Assembly (NCBI GenBank): GCA_019456195.1 | Contig: VRUK01000042.1 | Coordinates: forward strand, 1-45,545 | Direction of reading: 5' to 3' | DNA length: 45,545 bases | From: Planctomycetota bacterium | GTDB lineage: Bacteria > Planctomycetota > Phycisphaerae > Sedimentisphaerales > Anaerobacaceae | In this document: positions 27,043-36,400 of the stretch, piece after piece | How the letters are laid out: the number at the start of each line of letters is the position of its first letter | Numbering within the stretch: position 1 is the first letter of the stretch | Notes under the pieces: model-generated | Told to the model about the DNA's origin: nothing | Databases searched by the model: none | Seen by the model: the letters and a program-made list of their open reading frames with translations, nothing else | Program-made: the position numbers and the translations under genes

Positions 27043-27747
27043 ATGATTCTACAACTGGTCAGATTAAAACGTAAACAGATTTTAGTAGATATTGATACCC
27101 AGAAGGACTTTCTACTGGCCGGCGGCAAAGCTTGCATCGGAAACCACAGAAGGGTTTTAGCACATATTCGCAGGGTGATGGCCTGGGCAAGATTTCGGAA
27201 TGTCCCCATAATTTCCACTGCTGAGATTCACGCCAATCATAATGGCCAAACACAGGTCGATTACTGTATTGATGGAACCGATGGACAGAAAAAAATACGT
27301 TACACATTATTTAATAACCGTATAAGTTTTACCGCCGATGGAAATACTGATTTGCCGAGAGATATGCTGCGAAGGTACAAGCAGGTCATACTTCATAAGC
27401 GGTGCACTGACCCGTTTATTGAGCCGCGGATTGACAGATTGCTCAGTGAAGTAAAAGCCACCGAGTTTATTGTCGTTGGTATCAGTCTCGAAGGTGCTGT
27501 CGGGGCCACCGCACTGGGATTATTGCAGCGAGGCAAACAAGTGACCGTTATAGTCGATGCCGTAGGCTCACATAATAAAAGGGAAGCCAGGCTTGCACTT
27601 CGCAAGATGGAGACTAAGGGTGCAAAGGTCATTGAAACTAAGAAGTTGGCCGGAGTCTCACATCTAAAGCACATTGGCGTCTGTGATTGTGAGAGCTGTC
27701 GGCGTTTAGGCCGGAAAGCGATAATTGGCGCCCCGGATAAAAATTAG
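27043..27747 (+). CDS. Isochorismatase-fold protein lacking the catalytic Cys
   Basis: The 234-residue product has the isochorismatase-like hydrolase fold: QILVDIDTQKDFL with Asp18, VILHKRCTDPF with Lys119, and the loop GISLEGAVGATALG. In cysteine hydrolases of this family the residue before the Val of that loop is the nucleophile Cys; here it is Ala152. True isochorismatases also lack the Cys, so vinyl ether chemistry or a non-catalytic role are both possible. A C-terminal extension has three close Cys (CDCESC at 214-219), perhaps a metal site. No enterobactin-type or phenazine genes lie near it. Confidence 0.85.
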   Translation: MILQLVRLKRKQILVDIDTQKDFLLAGGKACIGNHRRVLAHIRRVMAWARFRNVPIISTAEIHANHNGQTQVDYCIDGTDGQKKIRYTLFNNRISFTADGNTDLPRDMLRRYKQVILHKRCTDPFIEPRIDRLLSEVKATEFIVVGISLEGAVGATALGLLQRGKQVTVIVDAVGSHNKREARLALRKMETKGAKVIETKKLAGVSHLKHIGVCDCESCRRLGRKAIIGAPDKN

Positions 27748-27901
27748 CGTCTGACGTATGTATTGAGAACTCAGCTTATTCAGCAACGTTTTTTTTAGAC
27801 ACCTCATTATTCATTTAGCTGTGTACTTATCTAATCCTGAATACTTTTCATTGAGACAAACTCAGTACACTGTACTATTGTCTTACAGGGAATTTTAATC
27901 A

Positions 27902-27930
27902 TTGACATAATTGGTTGACCATAATATACT
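27902..27930 (+). promoter_or_regulatory. Near-consensus sigma-70 promoter
   Basis: TTGACA at 27902-27907, an exact 17-base spacer and TATACT at 27925-27930 match the housekeeping promoter almost perfectly. Transcription would start about 27937, roughly 70 bases before the ATG at 28008. AATTGGTT (27909-27916) and AACCAATT (27946-27953) form an inverted repeat across the -10 box and start point, a possible operator. Confidence 0.75.
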
Positions 27931-28007
27931 TAGTCTTGATTTTATAACCAATTCGGAAGCAATGATTTTAAGCAGGTGCTCTGAGGTTTGTGAGGAAGGA
28001 AATCATT

Positions 28008-29537
28008 ATGAAACAATGCGGAAGGTTGAAATATTCAGAAAAATATAATTCAACAAATCTCCGGCATTGGGCATGGTTTGCTTTAACCGTACTGTGGGTG
28101 TTGGTTCTCGGCAGCGGATATGGGCATGCTCAGAGTCTTGATGCGAATACTCCATCCGGCGACAATACTGGTTCCGGACAGCTTCCGATTCAGGTAAACG
28201 GAGTGTTTCCGAATCTGACGGTTATGGCCAAAGGTTTGGGCAGTAACTCGGAAGCCGGCATTGGAGCACTGATTCCCTGGGCGGACAAGTTGTGGGCGGT
28301 TGGGTATGTTTCGCATATTAAGGGTAAGGGACTCGGTCTTTATGAGATAAGCGAAGATATGACGATGAGGCGGCATCCGGCCTCGATTACCGGGACGTTT
28401 GCAAATCGGATGGCACACTGGCCCTCCGGGCAGGCGTTCATCGGCCCCCACGCTATTGATGCCGATGGAAACGTCCGAACAATTGAAGCGCTTAAGAACC
28501 ATCGTTTGACCGCTACTGTGAGCCACTTGACCGACCAGAAAAATAAAGTCTATTTCCTCGGCATGGAAGGCCGCTTCTGGGAGGTTGACGTGCATAGCCT
28601 CAAGGCAAAGCTCCTGTTCAATCTGGTTAAAGAGCTGAAAATCACAAATGCCAAACAACATTTCAAAAGCGCTTATACCGCCCAGGGTCGGGTTGTTGTT
28701 GCCAACAATACTTATGACCAGAAGGAGTTCCTTGGCCAGAGAGAGGCCGGACGATTAGCTCAATGGGATGGTAAAAGATGGACGATAATCGAGCGAAATC
28801 CGTTCGTGGAAGTTCACGGCAGCGCCTCAGGTGACTCTTACGGCGGCCATACGATTTACGCCACGGGATGGACGAAATCTTGTGTTGTGCTCCGCGTGCT
28901 TGTTCAGGGTAAATGGCTTCGCTATCTGCTTCCCAAGGCCGGGCACTCCTGGGATCATGCATGGAACACCGAATGGATGCGTATCCGTCATGCTCAGACC
29001 GAACGGTTGTTGATGGATGTTCACGGGATGTTTTACGACCTTCCGCCTTTTGCTTATGATGGACAGATATGGGGGATTCGTCCAATTTGCAGTCATTTGA
29101 GAGTGGTTCCTGATTTTTGCTGCTGGCGCGGACTATTTGTCATGGCTTCCGATCAAATTGACCATGACCAGGGACAGCCTCAGTCTGGTTTGTGGTTTGG
29201 AAATATTGATGACTTATGGTCGATGGGTAAGCCCTCCGGCTGGGGCGGGCCATGGTGGCAAACTCCTGTGAAAGCTGGAACGGTATCTGATCCGTTTTTG
29301 ATGACCGGCTTTGATAAGAAAGTCGTGCATTTTGCTCATGATTCAAGACAGGATGTATGGTTCTGGATAGAGGTTGATTTTCTCGGTAATGGAACGTGGA
29401 AATCGTACGAACCGGTTAAAGTCCCGGGCGAGAGAGGATATAACTACCACATTTTTCCGGATGGTTTTTCAGCGCACTGGGTAAGGATCGGAGTAAGTGA
29501 TGATTGCAAAGCGACGGCGTACTTTATGTACAATTAG
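28008..29537 (+). CDS. Secreted protein of unknown function, possible beta-propeller
   Basis: I do not recognise this 509-residue protein. It starts at ATG 28008 behind GAGGAAGGAAA. The N-terminus has a basic stretch and a hydrophobic segment (AWFALTVLWVLVLGSGYG) ending at HAQS, a probable signal peptidase site, so it is exported. The rest is rich in W, G and Y with repeated strand patterns such as IPWADKLWAVGYVSHI, KVYFLGMEGRFWEVDV and GRLAQWDGKRWTIIERN, suggesting a propeller or other all-beta fold. No catalytic motif was identified. A strong promoter lies upstream, so it is probably a separate, well-expressed transcript. Confidence 0.7.
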   Translation: MKQCGRLKYSEKYNSTNLRHWAWFALTVLWVLVLGSGYGHAQSLDANTPSGDNTGSGQLPIQVNGVFPNLTVMAKGLGSNSEAGIGALIPWADKLWAVGYVSHIKGKGLGLYEISEDMTMRRHPASITGTFANRMAHWPSGQAFIGPHAIDADGNVRTIEALKNHRLTATVSHLTDQKNKVYFLGMEGRFWEVDVHSLKAKLLFNLVKELKITNAKQHFKSAYTAQGRVVVANNTYDQKEFLGQREAGRLAQWDGKRWTIIERNPFVEVHGSASGDSYGGHTIYATGWTKSCVVLRVLVQGKWLRYLLPKAGHSWDHAWNTEWMRIRHAQTERLLMDVHGMFYDLPPFAYDGQIWGIRPICSHLRVVPDFCCWRGLFVMASDQIDHDQGQPQSGLWFGNIDDLWSMGKPSGWGGPWWQTPVKAGTVSDPFLMTGFDKKVVHFAHDSRQDVWFWIEVDFLGNGTWKSYEPVKVPGERGYNYHIFPDGFSAHWVRIGVSDDCKATAYFMYN

Positions 29538-29665
29538 TTTGGGGAATTGTCCATTTCTATAAATTATTTTTCGACTTTTGAAAAAAAGATTTGACTTTCA
29601 ATATCTGTGATTGAAAATATTGTCACAAGAACACGAAAGTATGTAATAGCCAAGGAGTATTTGAT

Positions 29666-31198
29666 ATGAAGCATAAAATCCAAAAATCAAGGTCCGTTGT
29701 AATTTGCATGATGCTTCTGCTTTTTGTTATGACCACTGCATCTCCAAAATCGGCGGATGCTCAGGATTTGTTGAAATTCGAAAAGCGGATGACGGAATTT
29801 ACACTGGAAAACGGCATGAAATTCCTGGTACTCGAACGGCACGAAGCTCCGGTGGTTTCATTCCACACTTACGCCGATGTTGGTGCGGTTGACGAGGTCA
29901 AGGGAATCACGGGTATGGCACATCTGTTTGAGCATATGGCATTTAAGGGAACCATGACCATTGGCACCACAGACTACAAGTTGGAAGCCACATCTTTGGC
30001 ACAGGCTGACCAGGCGTTTGAGGCGATGAAACTCGAGCGAAGGAAAGGTGACAGGGCGGACAAGGTAAAGCTGGAGGAACTGCAGAAGCAATTAGAGCAA
30101 GCGCAGGAAGAAACCCAAAAGTACCTGGTACATGATGAATTTGAGGAGGCATTTGTCCGGGAAGGCGGCGCGGGTTTCAATGCTTATACCAGCCAGGATG
30201 CTACCCAGTATATAGTCAGCCTTCCCTCTAATAAAATCGAACTTTGGATGTCCCTGGAATCCGACCGGTTCGGCAATCCGGTATTGCGGGAATTCTATAA
30301 AGAAAAAAACGTGGTGATGGAAGAGCGGCGTATGAGCACCGAAAACCAGCCTGTCGGACGCCTGTTGGAGGAATTTTTAGCCATTGCTTACAAAGCCCAT
30401 CCTTATGGTGAACCGATAGTGGGACACATGAGTGACTTGGAGACGCTGACTCGTTCCGAAGCTCAGATGTTTTTCGAAAAGTATTATTTGCCGAGCAATC
30501 TGACTGTTGCGATAGTCGGAGACGTGAATCCGCAGCAAATACGAGAGCTGGCGGAAAAATATTTTAGTCAAATTCCCAGCAGCTCCAAGCCCGACCCGGT
30601 AGAAACAGTCGAACCTCCACAGATCGGGCAGCGCCGCGTAATCGTACAGGACCCAGCGCAGCCTTTTGTACTGATTGGTTATCATAAGCCGAATATTAAC
30701 CATTCTGATAATGCGGTCTTTGATGCTATCACAGAGATTGCAGGTATCGGGCGCACGTCACGCTTATATAAGAGTCTTGTCAAAGAAAAAAAGGTTGCTG
30801 TTGCCGCCTCAGGATTTACGGGCATGCCCGGGAACAAATATCCCGCTTTGTTTATGTTTTATGCTGTACCGGCCAGGGATCATACAAATCAGGAATGTGA
30901 AGAGGCCATCTACGCTGAAATCGACAAGCTGAAAACCGAACCGGTATTACCGGAAGAACTGGCCAAAGCAAAAACACGCAGCCGGGCAAGCCTGATACGA
31001 CAGCTTGATTCCAATTCCGGACTTGCTTCCCAGTTGACTTTTTATGATGTTATTACCGGCGATTGGCGCAATCTGTTTAAGCAGCTCGATGATATCGATA
31101 AAGTTACGGCTGAGGATATCCAGCGAGTTGCCGAACAATATTTTACAACCAAAAACCAGACAGTTGGCATTATCGATACGACCATTACTGAAAAATGA
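29666..31198 (+). CDS. Exported M16 zinc peptidase (active subunit)
   Basis: M16 peptidases cut peptides within a clam-shell of paired domains. The 510-residue product has a signal peptide (IQKSRSVVICMMLLLFVMTT) and the inverted zinc motif HLFEH at residues 86-90. It then has GFNAYTSQDATQYIVSLP and the downstream acidic helix FYKEKNVVMEERRM. An Ala/Gln/Glu/Lys-rich helical insert of about 50 residues (105-155) separates the zinc motif from the rest, which is longer than in classic mitochondrial-type members. AAGGAG lies upstream of ATG 29666. It is followed after 21 bases by a second M16 gene, the usual active/inactive pair. Confidence 0.94.
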   Translation: MKHKIQKSRSVVICMMLLLFVMTTASPKSADAQDLLKFEKRMTEFTLENGMKFLVLERHEAPVVSFHTYADVGAVDEVKGITGMAHLFEHMAFKGTMTIGTTDYKLEATSLAQADQAFEAMKLERRKGDRADKVKLEELQKQLEQAQEETQKYLVHDEFEEAFVREGGAGFNAYTSQDATQYIVSLPSNKIELWMSLESDRFGNPVLREFYKEKNVVMEERRMSTENQPVGRLLEEFLAIAYKAHPYGEPIVGHMSDLETLTRSEAQMFFEKYYLPSNLTVAIVGDVNPQQIRELAEKYFSQIPSSSKPDPVETVEPPQIGQRRVIVQDPAQPFVLIGYHKPNINHSDNAVFDAITEIAGIGRTSRLYKSLVKEKKVAVAASGFTGMPGNKYPALFMFYAVPARDHTNQECEEAIYAEIDKLKTEPVLPEELAKAKTRSRASLIRQLDSNSGLASQLTFYDVITGDWRNLFKQLDDIDKVTAEDIQRVAEQYFTTKNQTVGIIDTTITEK

Positions 31199-31219
31199 TT
31201 TTTTCACAGGAGAAGCGAA

Positions 31220-32674
31220 ATGAGAGCTTATAAATCGGCCGCCGGGAGAATTGTTATTTTGGGAATTCTTGTGTTGTCCTTTGCAGTCACAAGCTGTACG
31301 CAAAACAACCTCCTTCATTACAAACAGTTGAAATATTCTAAACTGGGTGATATTCAAATCCCGGAGGTTCAAAAGATTACCCTCCCTAATGGGATGCAGT
31401 TGTTTCTGCTTGAAGACCATGAGCTGCCGCTTATCAGTGTCTCAGCCCGGATCCGGGCCGGTTCGATTTATGAGCCGCCCGAAAAGATTGGTTTGGCTGC
31501 CATCACCGGAACAGTAATGCGCACGGGCGGGACAGTCAGCAGGACAGGTGATGAAATTGACGAACAATTGGAAAGTATCGCCGCTTCGGTGGAGACTGAC
31601 ATTGGCCTTAATTCCGGTTCGGCCTTTGTTTCTGCTCTGGAAAAAGATATCGATGTAGGCTTGGATATACTGGCGGATGTGCTGATGAATCCTGCTTTTA
31701 GTGAAGAAAAAATCATGCTGGCAAAGATTCAGTATCGTAGCTCTATTGCCCGCCGTAATGATAATGTCGGGTCAATAGCCGCCCGGGAATTTAAGAAGCT
31801 TATCTACGGTCCTGATAGTGTTTACGCGCGGCATACCGAGTATGCCACAATCGGCAGCATCAGCCGTGATGACCTCGTTGCTTTTCACAAAAAGTTCTAT
31901 GGTCCCAATAATATGATGCTTGGGATTTGGGGCGATTTCGACACCGTCCTGATGATAGAAAAAATTGAAAAAGCATTCGAAGGCTGGAAAAAAGTTGATA
32001 TGTATTTTCCTCGGGTTCCCCAGGTAAAATATGATTTCCCACAAACTGTGAATGTGATTAGTAAAGAAGATGTCAACCAGTCGAACATCTACCTTGGACA
32101 TATTGGTGGCTTGAGGAGCAATCCTGATTATTTTGCGTTAATTTTGATGAATCGCATTCTCGGCACCGGATTTACCAGTCGTCTTTTCAAGAACGTCCGA
32201 TCTCGTGAGGGACTGGCATATTCCGTTTTTGGAAGTTATTCGGCCAACTATGACTTTCCAGGCCTCTTTTACGTTGGTTGCCAGACCAAATCGGAGGCTA
32301 CCGTTAAGGCCATCCGTGCTATGACAGAAGAGGTCAGAAAGATGACTGAATCTGAGGTTACCGACGAGGAGCTGGCCCTGGCTAAAGACAGCTATCTCAA
32401 CTCGTTTGTATTCAATTTCGATACGAAGGGCGAAATTGTCGGAAGGTTAATGACCTATGCCTACTATGACTATCCCCTGGATTTTTTACAGAAGACCAAA
32501 GAAAACGTCGAAAAGGTCACCAAAAAGGATGTTCTACGCGTTGCGAAAAAATATCTCAAGCCAGATGAGATACAAATCCTTGCTGTTGGCAGGCCGCAGG
32601 ATTTCGATGAACCACTGTGGGTATTAGGCTCAGTGAACGAGATCGACATAACTATCCCAGTGCCTCAGAAATAA
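31220..32674 (+). CDS. M16 peptidase-like lipoprotein without zinc motif
   Basis: The 484-residue product has a lipoprotein signal (IVILGILVLSFAVTSC, Cys26 likely lipidated) and two M16 domains. Where its partner has HLFEH, this one reads GLAAITGTVMRTGGT, so zinc ligands are missing. Other M16 features remain, such as FHKKFYGPNNMMLGIWGDF and SRLFKNVRSREGLAYSVFG, the R/Y substrate-binding region of the second domain. It therefore probably acts as the non-catalytic half of a heterodimer with the preceding peptidase. AGGAGAAGCG precedes the ATG. Confidence 0.92.
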   Translation: MRAYKSAAGRIVILGILVLSFAVTSCTQNNLLHYKQLKYSKLGDIQIPEVQKITLPNGMQLFLLEDHELPLISVSARIRAGSIYEPPEKIGLAAITGTVMRTGGTVSRTGDEIDEQLESIAASVETDIGLNSGSAFVSALEKDIDVGLDILADVLMNPAFSEEKIMLAKIQYRSSIARRNDNVGSIAAREFKKLIYGPDSVYARHTEYATIGSISRDDLVAFHKKFYGPNNMMLGIWGDFDTVLMIEKIEKAFEGWKKVDMYFPRVPQVKYDFPQTVNVISKEDVNQSNIYLGHIGGLRSNPDYFALILMNRILGTGFTSRLFKNVRSREGLAYSVFGSYSANYDFPGLFYVGCQTKSEATVKAIRAMTEEVRKMTESEVTDEELALAKDSYLNSFVFNFDTKGEIVGRLMTYAYYDYPLDFLQKTKENVEKVTKKDVLRVAKKYLKPDEIQILAVGRPQDFDEPLWVLGSVNEIDITIPVPQK

Positions 32675-32800
32675 AAAATTGCCTTTACAAAGGATAACCT
32701 AACTTGCACAGGTATATTTTGAGAGGTCCATCTGCACTTTCGGACTTGTCACATCGAGGCATGGGCCGGAGATTGAAGACGTCCGATATTGAAAATAAGC

Positions 32801-33355
32801 ATGAGTGATGTCACACGCATCTTGAACGCGATCGAGCAAGGCGATGCTAAGGCTGCTGATGAATTGCTTCCATTTGTTTATGAAGAGCTCCGTGTTCTTG
32901 CTGCCCAGAAACTATCACATGAACTTCCTGGCCAGACACTCCAGCCTACAGCCTTAGTTCATGAAGCTTACATTAGGTTAGTTGGGCCAGAACCTCAGAA
33001 TTGGGACAGTAGCGGTCATTTTTTTGCTGCAGCGGCAGAGGCTATGCGGCGAATTCTTGTTGACAATGCACGGCGTAAGAAAAGTCGAAAATATGGTGGA
33101 AATCGCCAAAGGATTGATTTGGATAATGCAAACTTATTCATAGAAAGCCTCTCTGAAGACCTTATCGCTTTGGATGAGGCTCTAACAAAGTTCGCTGGTG
33201 AAGATCCCGAGAGGGCTGATATGATAAAGCTTTGCTATTTTGGTGGTTTAAATATCGAGCAAGCTGCTAAAGTATTGAAAATTTCTCGCGCAACAGCCTA
33301 TCGACATTGGTCTTATGCTCGCGCTTGGCTTTATGAAGAGATTAAAAAAGGATAA
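32801..33355 (+). CDS. ECF-type RNA polymerase sigma factor
   Basis: The 184-residue product matches the ECF sigma subfamily common in planctomycetes and acidobacteria (the TIGR02999 type): ELLPFVYEELRVLAAQKLSHE, QPTALVHEAYIRLVG, HFFAAAAEAMRRILVDNARR and a sigma-4 region INIEQAAKVL-like (NIEQAAKVLKISRATAYRHW). I place the start at ATG 32801; a TTG at 32789 would add four residues. No anti-sigma factor gene is adjacent, but such sigma factors often sit beside a Ser/Thr kinase, as here (117 bases downstream). Confidence 0.93.
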   Translation: MSDVTRILNAIEQGDAKAADELLPFVYEELRVLAAQKLSHELPGQTLQPTALVHEAYIRLVGPEPQNWDSSGHFFAAAAEAMRRILVDNARRKKSRKYGGNRQRIDLDNANLFIESLSEDLIALDEALTKFAGEDPERADMIKLCYFGGLNIEQAAKVLKISRATAYRHWSYARAWLYEEIKKG

Positions 33356-33472
33356 CCTAAGGAAATCCTGAACAAATCTTGTGGTACTTTAGCATTTTTT
33401 AAATATTTTCTGAGACAATTTTCGTCAATTCTCGCATTGTATTATAGAAAAACATTATTAGGAGAATAGTTC

Positions 33473-36400
33473 TTGTCAGCAAAACCAAACAAAATTGAGT
33501 CGATATATAGTGCTGCCCTCGAAAAAAGTTCTGACGTAGAGCGATCTGCTTTTTTGGATAATGCTTGTGGCAGTGACTCTGCAACACGTACTCGTGTGGA
33601 GGCACTTCTTCGGGCTAATAGCCAGGCGGGAGATTTCCTTAAGATTCCTCCTTCATTTCAGGACATACCTACATATTTACCTATAGAAGAAGGTCCCGGT
33701 ACGGCCATAGGCCGCTATAAGCTGTTAGAGAAGATTGGCGAAGGTGGCATGGCCGTTGTCTATATGGCAGAGCAAGAAAAGCCTATACGCCGCAAAGTCG
33801 CCCTGAAGATAATTAAATTAGGGATGGACACCAGGCAGGTTATTGCGCGGTTTGAAGCCGAGCGGCAAGCCTTGGCCCTACTGGATCATCCTAATATCGC
33901 CAGAGTCTTCGATGCCGGCGCAACTGAGACGGGCCGCCCATACTTTGTAATGGAACTTGTCCACGGTGTCTCTATCACCGGGTACTGTGACAAGAACAAA
34001 CTGGACACGCCTAAACGTCTGGAGCTTTTCATTCAAGTCTGCCATGCCGTCCAGCATGCCCATCAGAAGGGAATTATCCACCGCGATATCAAGCCGTCTA
34101 ATATCATGGTTACGATGCATGACGACAAGCCAGTCCCCAAGGTTATTGATTTTGGCATCGCCAAAGCGACCAATCAGCGTCTGACGGAAAAGACGCTTTT
34201 CACTCGTTATGCCCACATGATCGGCACGCCTGCGTACATGAGTCCTGAACAGGCCCAGATGAGCGGTCTGGACATCGACACCCGCTCGGATATCTACAGC
34301 CTCGGAGTGTTGCTCTACGAACTTCTGACGGGTCGAACACCATTTGATGCGAAAGAGTTGATGCAGTCGGGCATTGACCAGATGCGCAAGATCATCCGGG
34401 AAAAGGAGCCTCAGAGGCCAAGCACCAAATTCGCAATGCTTCAAATCGAAGAGCAATCCACCACGGCGATACGTCACTCGACGGACTCACCCAGGCTAAC
34501 CTCTCTTCTTCGCGGCGACCTGGACTGGATTGTGATGAAGTGTCTGGAGAAAGACCGGACACGCCGCTACGAGACGACTAACGGTCTGGCTCTGGACGTC
34601 GCAAGACATCTGAGCGACGAACCGGTCGTTGCCCGTCCGCCGACTGCGATCTATCAACTCCAGAAAGCCTGGCGTCGAAACAAGGTTGTTTACACCGCCG
34701 TCGCCGCTGTTGTCATTGCTTTATTGTTAGCTGCGGGGATCAGCGTGTGGCAGGCATGGATAGCGAATACTGCTCGCAAGCGTGAGTACGCACTCCGCGA
34801 GGAAGCCCAGGAGAGCGAGCGCAAGCAGCGTCTGATTGCCTATGCAGCGGACATGAGCCTGGCCCAGAGATACTTGAATGAGAACGACCTCAGCAAGGTA
34901 GCCGAAATCTTGGGCCGCTATGGGCCCGAAGATGGTGTGAGCGGCATCTATTGGAGCCATCTCAGCACAGTCAGCAAGGGCGAAGAGATCCACACCTTCC
35001 CGCATAAAACCATGGTCAGGAGCATTTCCCTGTCCGCCGACGGCACCCGTCTGGCCTCCATCACCATGAGCGGCAAAGTTCGGCTATATGATGTGGATTC
35101 TCGGAAGCTGCTCCAGGAATATGGGGGAGGACACATGTCCTATGGGGCTCAGGATGGATCAGTAGCGCTATCGCCCGACGGTCGCCTGCTCGCCGCCGAC
35201 CAGCAGGGGACTCTCAAGGTGTGGGATGCGGTCAGTGAGGAGGTGGTCCACGAGCAAGCACACGTGGTGGCGCCGATTTGCTTTTCTTCTGATTCGCAAT
35301 CTCTCGTAGGAACAACCGAAGCAGGTCTCCATATCTGGAACACAACGGACTGGAAAAGCAGGAAACTATTGGGAGAGTCACTGGATACGGACGCCTCCGG
35401 ATTCCGTTCTCTGACCTTTACACTTGACGGTAGTCGGCTGATTTTTTCCCCAACGCGATTCGCATCAAAGCTCATTGTTTATAGTCTTGACAAAGATGCG
35501 ATCGAGGGTGAATTAACCGGTTTGGATCGTCCCTGCGTTATCTCCACCAACGGTACTGTCGTTGCTGCCGGCGGCTGGGGCGGCCATGTCTGTGTGTGGG
35601 ATCTGGAGAGTCGAAAAATTATCAAACAGTTCAAGCCTCACAATAGTATCGTGCTGGGAGTTGCACTGTCACCTGACGGTAAGACACTGGTCACAGGCGG
35701 CAACGACAGTGTCATCAAGGTGTGGGACACAAAAACATATACTATAAAAGATTTTCTCACGGGACATCACAGCCAGATATGGAACCTGAAGTTTTTCGAT
35801 GATGGTCAATATTTGGTATCAGCCAGCATGGATCAATCGGTCAAACTGTGGAAGTCGGACGCAATGAACTGGCACGCTCAGGACTCACCAGTAACCCAGG
35901 TTACCAAAGTCCAGGACAGCAAAGTCGCCAGTGCTGCTGCTCGCCAGCGCACGCCCAAGACTCTTGTGGTGACGCCCGGTGACAGCATTCAGGCGGCCAT
36001 CGATAAGGCTGTGGCCGGGGACCGAATTGATATTTCCGCCGGCATTTACCAGATCACCGAAATGATCGTGGTGGACAAACCCTTGATCATCAGGGGCGCG
36101 GTAAGCAAGCAGGCAAATGGGCCACTGCCCACCATTCTCAAGGGTGCAACCGACCTGCTCTTCGTGATACACGTCGAAACGGGGGCGGTAAGTTCTTCAG
36201 TAATCCGAGATCTTCAGATCGAGGCCAATCTCAGCGGTATCCAGCACGTCTCAGGGGCCTGCGAGCTTCGCCACTGCCGCGTGATTATCAGATCGGCCTT
36301 GGACTTTAAGTCAGTGATCAGCCTGGAAGCAATGGCGAATGGGGATATTCCCGCGGACGTAGTGACTGTAAACGATTGCACCCTGTTGGCTGAGTATGCG

